In this document: piece by piece, positions 41,501-48,048 of the stretch | Numbering within the stretch: the stretch's first letter is position 1 | Layout: every line of letters starts with the position of its first letter | Assembly: GCA_039105265.1 (NCBI GenBank) | Contig: JAPFFF010000001.1 | Span: 9,052,001-9,116,000 of the forward strand | Reading direction: 5' to 3' | Source: Tritrichomonas musculus | Lineage: Eukaryota; Parabasalia; Tritrichomonadida; Tritrichomonadidae | Length of the DNA stretch: 64,000 nucleotides | Translations under genes and position numbers: made by a program | Notes under the pieces: generated by a model | The model's input: the letters and a program-made list of their open reading frames with translations, nothing else | Told to the model about the DNA's origin: nothing | Databases searched by the model: none

Positions 41501-43260
41501 TTGCATTAAAATCGGATATCCCTGAACCAGTTGACTTGACACCTTATGCACTCAAGACTGATATTCCTACTGTTGATCTAGAACCATATGCCACTAAAAC
41601 TAATAATATCCCATATGAAGTTGACAGAAAGGATGGTAGTTGTGCTTTTATATTTAGTTTAGCTAAGACTCCTTTGAATTTCCGTGTAAAAATAGTACTA
41701 AGGTGGACAAATTCTGCTAACGAACCAGATTGGGTGGGTATTACTGGGGATGTTATAGATGGTACTCTTCAAAATATAGAAGTCCAAAATGCTACTACTA
41801 ATACCAAGAAAAGGTTTACATTCCCGGGGCAACAAGGATATACTCAAATTAGGTTAGACACCAGCATTTATTACTGGAAAGATGGCAAAGTCAGATTTTT
41901 GAACGTTAATTCCAATTTTTCTGATGAGACACTCCTAAATTATGATCCTAACGAAACATACTTTACAGAATATGTGACTTATGGTGGAGATCTAGAACCT
42001 TATGCATTGAAGAGTGATATCCCAGAACCAGTTGACTTGACACCATATTACACTAGTGCCCAGGCGGATGAGAAGTTCGTTGATGAAGATGAATTAGCAT
42101 ATGAATTAGATAAGTATGAGACCAAGGATGTAGCTGAAGGGAAATATGCATTGAAAAGTTCATTAAATGAATTATTAACAAACAATGTTTATACTTCAGC
42201 TGATTTAATAAATGATTCACCAAAAACTACTGATTTCGATAGATTTTATTATAATGAATTATATGGTATTTTCGAAAAAAATGAGAAATCAATAACTAAT
42301 CTAGCTTCATTAATATTATCTGGAGTTGTATTTAAATGTCAAATAACTGATTATTTAGCTGAATATTTAACTAAATCAGAATGTGATAATAAATATGCAT
42401 TGAAGTCGAATGCTGTTACAGATGAGCAGCTAATAAAAAGATGTGCCATTGATTGCAGTCCAATTGCGGAGGGTTCCTCGGATATATCAATTCGTTATCT
42501 AAAACTTGTAGATAAGGTGATTCAACTGGAATACATAGTAGGTGAATATGCACTATGTTGTGAAATAAGGGTGTTATTCCGTGATACAGATGGAAATCCC
42601 CATAACATAGTAATAGTATTACATCAGAGGACCGTGTATTTCGACAATTTCAAATTCCCACTATATTATGAAGACACTGTTGATATAACATCAAGTCCAC
42701 TTACATATAACTTCCCAATAGGTGGATATCCCTGGACAACTACTCAGGAATTATTAGATGCTAGACAACTATATTCAAGACAAATCATGTCCCGAAAGTA
42801 TTTAGCGAAATTTAAGGGTGTAATGTATGGTACATCCAACACAACCATCACTCACTACTGTCCAATCGAAGCAGGTCAAAACATATCTGATTTCGTTGCA
42901 GGAAAGCCTGTATTCATGAGTGGACATGTATATAAATATGTTAACGGATCCTTCATTAGTTCCACAGCTAACGATTCAACTGATTGCATTTGTAGTGTAG
43001 TGATCAATGGATCCTATAAAGAGTTCGTTGGAGTGATTACAGAAGTGGATGCTGAAAATGGATGTATCAAATTTGCTTCTCATGGAGACATGTTATTCAC
43101 AGTTGATGATGCAAATCTCTATCAAATTGGTGACGTAATTCTCTATAATGGAAAGATCTTGGATGAAGATTATGCAATGACTTTACGAATCCAGCAATCA
43201 ATTGTTGGAAAGGTCACAGCAAAAATAAATGAAACTACTCTTGCAATATTCAAATCTTAA
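38563..43260 (+). CDS. Very large fiber-like (tail-fiber/spike) protein
   Basis: 1565 aa, the longest Maverick virion-type gene. The N-terminus (residues 1-110) has Gly-rich GGSGKGGDGIFDSIHVKGDA and then a coiled coil (SHRTVIDTHGTKLADHEDRI). The middle is beta-rich. At about residues 980-1170 and 1280 there are short spaced repeats of the type YALKSDIPEPVDLTPYALKT, a pattern common in trimeric phage and viral fiber shafts. The C-terminal 170 residues are Gly- and Val-rich and could be the receptor-binding head. Fibers in this class bind host-cell receptors. An LVGG|S adenain-like site lies near residue 18. The gene ends in TAAA followed by GCAAAAATGCAAAAAA. It is divergent from the Q-repeat gene, 44 bp apart. 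Confidence 0.7.
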   Translation: MTAILTKQNALDGALVGGSGKGGDGIFDSIHVKGDATIDGSCKIFFGEEYGEPQSVKECFETFGKALTDITSDIQSHRTVIDTHGTKLADHEDRISTLENAPPSAIEKVMTYEEGCDEFIIDANNIHKLSDLDLRDSQGEVRSDPQGHSTYNILEIDYSGSVSGQVFEIIFPKNLEIENAYISFENESFTNPIIEYIDEKYQLKYVSNESKPRIYMSKSAIYDPFELYTDGFMKIKFVGKMHQISVIKDCAEGTLMNLKCNLIDADNCFKLYRSPLPDFYTIKSIGDYNLDTANGLYYADWGYNPDSDSFNSLIEGQTFELHDNVFGTHYKLTKSGGKWIGTNYCVNIPLKMRKENSYGSLNRDIPYISIKKNAANIFALKGLINYESGNGHSDLRNEVPNPLKMMLDKGMITYSSNTRMGDPDETDDVWRVWFGCNEDKSGDYSATLTLDGHTYEFVIGFKYSWKHEHTYEIKTDNYFEYIPYRYESFIETDSDNLRVYMKADPEFNIPIDENIEYPGGNTFEFLASTGYYSVSPRPESCTTLMTNFNIQTSGIVIGENIESHIFELNSLGNVVDIAVNDISSLEKYCNRLQKEFDDMQPKFSWFDYIAGKFVNIGSSVFTFGKVGAGDLLQISIDGIKGLSKLSFAKDADKDDGIELEDIDEVVRDKSVNQSREIIKELTYVDTIIEIPNEKYCHRYYTDTLKGTLEVETKVDNEGEVIKLNTYSINEDKSFTLQSKYDTSGDAKQVSNESTNGSLYEITFEDPYLMIITMGSHEPLSVRIKYTTKVENSELGLGETLTNKQLMSAAAIKKLIENHKTNWLNEIPKMPENLVNETVLNTALESYVKKEDVLSTENITQELSITTHFVNGTTNDEDKRTYITNLDRDLCKILKKSSLIVKGSCNNEDISGEYLYDSEDSEYYHYKKGENTFSIYYFYYGGTFRYNDNYAVDLESVCYSYKLEVYDEYCIPNMNFVKTNFALKSDIPEPVDLTPYALKTDIPTVDLEPYATKTNNIPYEVDRKDGSCAFIFSLAKTPLNFRVKIVLRWTNSANEPDWVGITGDVIDGTLQNIEVQNATTNTKKRFTFPGQQGYTQIRLDTSIYYWKDGKVRFLNVNSNFSDETLLNYDPNETYFTEYVTYGGDLEPYALKSDIPEPVDLTPYYTSAQADEKFVDEDELAYELDKYETKDVAEGKYALKSSLNELLTNNVYTSADLINDSPKTTDFDRFYYNELYGIFEKNEKSITNLASLILSGVVFKCQITDYLAEYLTKSECDNKYALKSNAVTDEQLIKRCAIDCSPIAEGSSDISIRYLKLVDKVIQLEYIVGEYALCCEIRVLFRDTDGNPHNIVIVLHQRTVYFDNFKFPLYYEDTVDITSSPLTYNFPIGGYPWTTTQELLDARQLYSRQIMSRKYLAKFKGVMYGTSNTTITHYCPIEAGQNISDFVAGKPVFMSGHVYKYVNGSFISSTANDSTDCICSVVINGSYKEFVGVITEVDAENGCIKFASHGDMLFTVDDANLYQIGDVILYNGKILDEDYAMTLRIQQSIVGKVTAKINETTLAIFKS

Positions 43261-43800
43261 AAGCAAAAATGCAAAAAACCAATCCGTCTACGTGGATGCG
43301 TACTGCATTCGAATAAGGAACAATATGTACCCGGGATTATATCATTTGCCAAAGGCAAACTCCGCAAAGCGGATCCCTTATAGGAAAGGATCTGCATCCA
43401 CTATGGCTGGGGAAAGAACGAATCTTTCATTACAAAGGATTGCAAATGCCGGCAAATGCCCGTATTACCCCATAATCCACAAGTAATAGCTTACCCAAGG
43501 TGTTTAGTTCGCTTGGGCTCTATCACAAATATGGACCGGAAATAATACGAAAAATCGGCACCGAGGAGAATCGAACTCATGCCTGCTGCCGAAGCTGGGA
43601 GACATGCTTCATGATTCAACTGTACCAGTTAGCGCTAACATTTATATGTTTTCGATTTACTATTTAATTGGTTCTAACCCTATTCCTTCATACATATATT
43701 GCAATAATTATGCAAAATTTTTCAAAATATTTTTCATATCACATGTCAAAAATTCTTCAAAATTCTGTAAAATAGTAGACTCTTAGGAAGTCCAAAACAT
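43261..43800. other. GC-richer segment without a recognised gene
   Basis: Base composition jumps from about 30% to roughly 45% GC between about 43,265 and 43,640. Two overlapping phases stay open for long stretches; one ends at 43,486 with an in-frame ATG at 43,325 giving 53 aa rich in Lys, Arg, Ser and Tyr (ANSAKRIPYRKGSASTMAGE). A short hairpin CCCAAG...CTTGGG lies near 43,493-43,516. I cannot decide between a small basic virion protein and a structured RNA. Confidence 0.4.
43549..43645 (-). tRNA. tRNA-like relic or Pol III-type element
   Basis: On the minus strand GAGTTCGATTCTC matches the B-box/T-loop consensus, and GGTGCCGATTTTT follows with a T-run terminator. Upstream, TTAGCGCTAACTGG resembles an A-box, and AGCTTCGGCAGC could be a variable-arm hairpin, as in class II tRNAs. 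I could not draw a complete cloverleaf: the 5' acceptor strand does not pair with CGGTGCC and the anticodon stem is poor. So it is at best a degenerate tRNA. Confidence 0.25.
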
Positions 43801-44200
43801 TAGTAGAACTATTCATTTTTGCATTTGATTTTGAAGGATTTGGCAAGAGTGCATATTTGCACTTTAGAAATTTCATTGAATATCCAATCATTTTCAAAAC
43901 ATTGGTGAAACCATTGAGATTTGATATCGATTTTGAAGAGTTATATAAACTTGTCTCTCAACATTCATTTTTAGTATCGATTTTGAAGGGCTTGACGACC
44001 GCGCGATTTCACGCACTCGCATTTTGTTGATGAAATCAATGATTTTCAAAACATTGGTGAAACCATTGAGATTTGATATCGATTTTGAAGAGTCAGAAGT
44101 ATGTGTCTGCAAGCCTTCATTTTTGGTATCGATTTTGAAGGGTTTGACGACCGGACGATTTCGTCCACTCACATTTTTCAGCTTAAAATCAATCATTTTC
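43800..44200 (+). repeat. 152-bp tandem array upstream of the KilA-N gene
   Basis: The landmark CAATCATTTTCAAAAC starts at 43,885, 44,037 and 44,190; the second landmark CATTTTT..TATCGATTTTGAAGG starts at 43,814, 43,966 and 44,118. Spacing is 152-153 bp in all cases. The last two full copies are close to each other; the first and the last partial copy are decayed. The array ends about 55 bp before the KilA-N ATG. Confidence 0.85.
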
Positions 44201-44255
44201 AAACTCATTTGTTTTCAATCATTACCAACTTTTTATCAGAAGGTCAAAGAATAAC

Positions 44256-45107
44256 ATGTCAGCAACTACAGCCAACAGCAAAGCAAACACCAATGACAAA
44301 CTTATCTATGAACGAATCAATGATGATTATGAATGGATTCAATATAATAATCAATTGAGAGTCATTCGTTCCATCAAAGATGATATGTATCAAATGCAAT
44401 CCATCATCAATGCATGTAATTCAAATAAACTAGCATATCATTATTTCGAAAATCAGTCAACTAAAGATGTATTAGATGAATTTGAGCTAGAAAAATCGAC
44501 CCTCGGAATTCCGAGGTTCGCAAAATCATGGGAAAACCGCAAGAATTTACCGAATGGATTAAGAGGTTATTATGTTCATCGATATTTGGTTAATGATGTA
44601 GCTATATGGGCAAGTCGAAAATATCATCTCAGAATACTCAAACTCCTTGATGAAATAGCATCAAATGAACGTGAAGAATTAACTAAAACCATAGCTATCA
44701 AAGAACAAGTCATTGCAGAGAAAGATGATGTAATTGCAGAACAAGCTCAAAATATTGAATCTCAAAGACCTCGAATGGTTCCATCAAATAAAGAGAATTG
44801 CTATAAATATTTGATTTGGAAAGAACCCTCAACTGATTCAGAACATGTTATACTCCATCTTGTGAGACGTCATAAAAACAACTTCAGACAAGTAAATAAG
44901 CATTTCAAAAATACAGATGAGAACTGGTTTTATAGAGAGAATCTTCCAATTGCAATGACTCCAAACGAAGATATCAAATTATTGGTTAAGAAGATATTTC
45001 CTGGATCTGATTATAAAATGAATGGAAGCATAATCAATATCAATGAGAAGCATCTATCCAAACTCCATGAAGAGATCTCCAAATACTTTGATGAATTCCA
45101 ATTCTAA
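44256..45107 (+). CDS. KilA-N domain protein
   Basis: 283 aa. Residues about 60-150 fit the KilA-N DNA-binding domain, with the signature end LRGYYVHRYLVNDVAIWASR followed by KYHLRILKLLDEI. A short coiled coil (KEQVIAEKDDVIAEQAQNI) leads to a C-terminal region of 120 residues (NKENCYKYLIWKEPSTDSEH...) resembling the DUF3627-like module that accompanies KilA-N in large DNA viruses. KilA-N proteins occur in phages, poxviruses and NCLDVs as putative regulators or replication factors. It is the only recognised regulator-like gene in the element and sits just after the 152-bp array, which may be its control region. The stop is TAAA. Confidence 0.8.
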   Translation: MSATTANSKANTNDKLIYERINDDYEWIQYNNQLRVIRSIKDDMYQMQSIINACNSNKLAYHYFENQSTKDVLDEFELEKSTLGIPRFAKSWENRKNLPNGLRGYYVHRYLVNDVAIWASRKYHLRILKLLDEIASNEREELTKTIAIKEQVIAEKDDVIAEQAQNIESQRPRMVPSNKENCYKYLIWKEPSTDSEHVILHLVRRHKNNFRQVNKHFKNTDENWFYRENLPIAMTPNEDIKLLVKKIFPGSDYKMNGSIININEKHLSKLHEEISKYFDEFQF

Positions 45108-45288
45108 AAATATAAGCATTATTTTTGCATTTAACATACCATTTTCAATGATATTCCATACTTGATGAATTGACTGTAAATGTTATTATAAACATATTTT
45201 AGGTCTTCGGTTTTACCTTCTTTGGTTACCAATATTTTTGAAACATAGATGATCTTATCTGATTTTCCTCCATTCGACTTAACGTTTA

Positions 45289-45343
45289 CTGGGAAATTCA
45301 ATAATTTTGTCAAAAACTGGGAAATTCAATAATTTTGGCAAAA
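45289..45343 (+). repeat. Pogo-like element, left compound TIR
   Basis: Two copies of CTGGGAAATTCAATAATTTT, 28 bp apart, ending GGCAAAA; exact inverse at 46,849-46,903. A perfect palindrome ATTTTGGCGCCAAAAT lies just inside. Confidence 0.85.
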
Positions 45344-45415
45344 TTTTGGCGCCAAAATATGTACGTTAAAAACAATAATATGCTTTTAATTCATGAATAA
45401 ACGGATATTTTTACT

Positions 45416-45420
45416 TCATT
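45416..45420 (+). promoter_or_regulatory. Inr-type initiator TCATT of the transposase
   Basis: TCATTTTT with putative +1 A at 45,418, 13 nt before the transposase ATG, so the transposon uses a host-type core promoter. Confidence 0.5.
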
Positions 45421-45430
45421 TTTATTTAGT

Positions 45431-46813
45431 ATGAATAGCATACCAGCACACATATTATTGACAGCAGAAGTCAGGTTTCAAGACACGCCAGAAGATAAGG
45501 CTGCGCATGTGAAAAAATTATGTATTAATCTTCCTTTACCAACAATCTGCAAGGAACTAAATGCAGATTATCAAAAAACTTTAAGAAGATATAAAGCCCT
45601 AGAAGAAGGGAAAGAATGGACTGGAGTAGGACGACCTCCTCTTATAAATTATAAAGATGCAATTTCTATTCATTCAATGATCAAACAGAAATTCCGTAAA
45701 AAAGATTGTGCTGATTATACAGATATTGCTAATTGTCTAGATGATAAATACAGAAAGAAATTAGAAAAAATGGCCCCAGAAGATAGAGAAAAATACCCTC
45801 CAAATTTAAGAAAGAATTATAAATATGAAGCGTCAAACAGACTTCAACTCAACACAAAATGTCCATGTACTATAGATAAAGACAGATATGAATGTGCGAC
45901 AACCAAAACTATTGAATATTTTTTTGAAAATACATATACGGAGGAAATGTGCTCAGGTGTTCCCCCACAATTATGTTTCAACTCAGATGAGACTAGTGTT
46001 GAAATTAGTAAGCCAAGAAAAATAATAATACCACCAGGAGAGCAGGAAGGACACAAAGTTGATAAATTTCATTTTTCATGTCACATTTCCGCAATGGTGA
46101 CAATAAATGCGGCTGGCGATGACTTTGTCCCATATATTATTGTACCATTAAAAAACATGCCCAAAGATCTAACACCTTTAGTAGCTGGAGGTAAAATAGA
46201 TATCGGTGGATCAGACAATGGATGGATAAATGATGAATGTTTCGAATGTTGGGCCAAAAAATTCATTGAAAGAGTAATTGAAATTCGAAAAACATACCAT
46301 TTCGATCAGAAACAAAAGGCCATTTTGTTCCTTGATGGACACGGCTCAAGAAATAACCGTCATGTCATGGATCTTTTTAAAAAGGCCAATATTGAAGTAA
46401 TTATTTTCCCGCCTCATTTAACTCATATCATGCAACCCTTTGATAGGGTTGTAGCTCGACCTCTTAAAGATGCATTGTCAAGAATTGCATCGCATATAAT
46501 TGATGAAATAGATGAAAATGAGCAAGAAAAAATTTCAGTCGTTCGTACAGCCGAAATACAAGGATTCGTCGATGCCCATCGAATTGCAACAACAACACAC
46601 AATTGCCGTATTGCTTTTGAAGCTTGTGGGCTTTTACCGCGCAATCCTGAAAAAATTCTAAAAAATAAAAATGTTCATGTTTCACAAAAGAATTTTATTC
46701 AAACTGATCTTGTTCCTAATAATGCAATTAAAATTTCAGGTCTTTGTATAACATCTGATGATGTAAGACCTTTACTTCGTAAGAAAAGTCCAGGGAAAAA
46801 AAGCAAGAAATAA
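45431..46813 (+). CDS. Pogo-like DDE transposase, intact
   Basis: 460 aa. The N-terminal third carries helix-turn-helix-type DNA-binding segments (LPLPTICKELNADYQKTLRR, then GVGRPPLI). The catalytic DDE_1-type domain shows Asp in LCFNSDETSVEISKP, Asp in AILFLDGHGSRNN and a third Asp in HIMQPFDRVV, the DDxD arrangement of pogo-like enzymes, with the PPHLTHIMQPFD stretch matching the family PP.T...QP.D pattern. It would cut and join at TA. The C-terminus is basic (KKSPGKKSKK), a possible nuclear signal. The stop is read as TAAA. Confidence 0.88.
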   Translation: MNSIPAHILLTAEVRFQDTPEDKAAHVKKLCINLPLPTICKELNADYQKTLRRYKALEEGKEWTGVGRPPLINYKDAISIHSMIKQKFRKKDCADYTDIANCLDDKYRKKLEKMAPEDREKYPPNLRKNYKYEASNRLQLNTKCPCTIDKDRYECATTKTIEYFFENTYTEEMCSGVPPQLCFNSDETSVEISKPRKIIIPPGEQEGHKVDKFHFSCHISAMVTINAAGDDFVPYIIVPLKNMPKDLTPLVAGGKIDIGGSDNGWINDECFECWAKKFIERVIEIRKTYHFDQKQKAILFLDGHGSRNNRHVMDLFKKANIEVIIFPPHLTHIMQPFDRVVARPLKDALSRIASHIIDEIDENEQEKISVVRTAEIQGFVDAHRIATTTHNCRIAFEACGLLPRNPEKILKNKNVHVSQKNFIQTDLVPNNAIKISGLCITSDDVRPLLRKKSPGKKSKK

Positions 46814-46848
46814 AAATTAATTTTTATTTATTTTTTTATTTTCAAAAT

Positions 46849-46903
46849 TTTTGCCAAAATTATTGAATTTCCCAGTTTTTGACAAAATTATTGAATTTCC
46901 CAG
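46849..46903 (-). repeat. Pogo-like element, right compound TIR
   Basis: Exact inverse of 45,289-45,343 by eye, ending ...TTTCCCAG before TA. Confidence 0.85.
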
Positions 46904-47458
46904 TAAACAATAGTCGAAATTGCTCCGCAACATCCGCTGCATCCAATATCTTCATTCAAGACTAATTCAACTTTCTCACATCCAGTTAATAATTTGATCA
47001 TTTCCATCAACAACTTGCTTTCACAGACAACATATGAATTCACTTTTAATGGATTGTTCTCATACATTTCAACTAGCATTTCAAGAAATCTGTTTTTCTT
47101 GTCAAGCTCATCTAATTCATTTCCCAAATCTGCGATACCCCTGTCTTGTGCTAAATGGAAAGGATTGTTTGTTGGTTGTGGAGATACTGATTGATATTCC
47201 GGATTCGTCATCTGAGTATTTGTAATTGGACCATTCCCTTGAGCAACTTCCGGTTGGGGAGCTTGAATAAAATTTACATTTGGATTCAGAGGTTGAACAT
47301 TTGGATAAAGGGGAATGGAATTTGCTCTTGGATGCTTTTGAGTTGGTTTGATATTAATGTTTACATTAGTCTGTTGCTCTTGCTTTATCGTATTATCTGT
47401 CTCACTGGATAGTATACGTGCTTGCCTCAAAGTCATTTTCATTAATACAAAAATAGAT

Positions 47459-47680
47459 TTAGCATCTAATTTTTTTAAATTGTCTTTCAATCAAATCATT
47501 TTTGAGATACATCTTACCATTCAATTCAACAGCAACGATTCCATCTCTGTTATAATATTCTCCAACAATTCCCTTGAATGATTTGGCACCTTTTCGCTTA
47601 ATGATATTTGGACTTTCAATCATAATTTCGTAATCATTCTCGAAACCAACCAATGGAACGAACCTCTCATTCATATTCAT
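47459..47680 (-). CDS. Small Maverick protein related to the NUMOD-like part of the HNH nuclease
   Basis: 73 aa. SPNIIKRKGAKSFKGIVGEY and YNRDGIVAVELNGKMYLKND resemble the stretch YPHYIKRKYGNKIMRMRYKE and GYVLVNLNGKPQLHHQLIG of the HNH protein at 31.8-32.5 kb, but the catalytic HNH part is absent. It may be a truncated homing endonuclease or a DNA-binding module kept on its own. It lies directly upstream of the split gene on the same strand (16 bp), so they may be co-transcribed. Confidence 0.55.
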   Translation of the reverse strand: MNMNERFVPLVGFENDYEIMIESPNIIKRKGAKSFKGIVGEYYNRDGIVAVELNGKMYLKNDLIERQFKKIRC

Positions 47681-47732
47681 TTGTGTCTTCGTTAAAAAGT
47701 TATTAGAGATAGTCCTTTGGACATATTATCTT

Positions 47733-47987
47733 TCAGATATACCTATTAGCAGCAGCTCTATTGAGTAGTTTGCGGACTTTCATGCAATGATCATATTTCT
47801 TTTGGATTCGTTCACGTTGTTTCATTTTCTTAGGATTGTCAGATTCTGGTTCACTTAAGATCTTTCGATAATACTGCAATCTTGATGCAATCATCTTCAA
47901 TGTCTGCGTTGCAAATGATTTACGTTCATGTCTTTTCTTTAATGGTGGTAATGCTAATGTTTCATTTTCATTTGTATTTGATTCCAT
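47733..47987 (-). CDS. Small basic Maverick protein
   Basis: 84 aa, strongly basic (LKKRHERKSFATQTLKMIAS, KKMKQRERIQKKYDHCMKVR) and helical. It could bind DNA, for instance as a core or condensing protein, but no family is recognised. It is the first of three minus-strand genes and is divergent from the integrase, with 61 bp between ATGs. Confidence 0.5.
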   Translation of the reverse strand: MESNTNENETLALPPLKKRHERKSFATQTLKMIASRLQYYRKILSEPESDNPKKMKQRERIQKKYDHCMKVRKLLNRAAANRYI

Positions 47988-48048
47988 TCTTTGGCTCTCA
48001 TTAAAATATCAACAGCAAACATATAAACATCTCTTTAACAAAAACCAA

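Larger units (their letters stand above)
45287..46905 (+). mobile_element. Nested pogo-like (Tc1/mariner superfamily) transposon
   Basis: 1615 bp element (45,289-46,903) with TA at both borders. Its ends are 55-bp inverted repeats, each made of two 28-bp direct subrepeats starting CTGGGAAATTCAATAATTTT. The repeats match by eye and the transposase is intact, so the insertion is recent and later than the Maverick. It interrupts a Maverick gene. Confidence 0.88.
45131..47442 (-). pseudogene. Maverick gene split by the nested transposon
   Basis: The 5' part (from the ATG at 47,442) encodes about 184 residues before the transposon at 46,903: a Pro/Gln/Asn-rich region, a coiled stretch (LGNELDELDKKNRFLEMLVE) and then strands with a Cys cluster (GCSGCCG). 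The 3' part (45,288-45,131) continues with KSNGGKSDKIIYVSKILV and stops at 45,131. The two parts look like one beta domain cut in the middle. Removing the transposon with one TA copy gives a stop at the joint; removing both TA copies keeps the frame. The true ancestral site therefore needs an uninterrupted relative. Function unknown. As it stands the long part ends in a few transposon-encoded residues. Confidence 0.6.
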
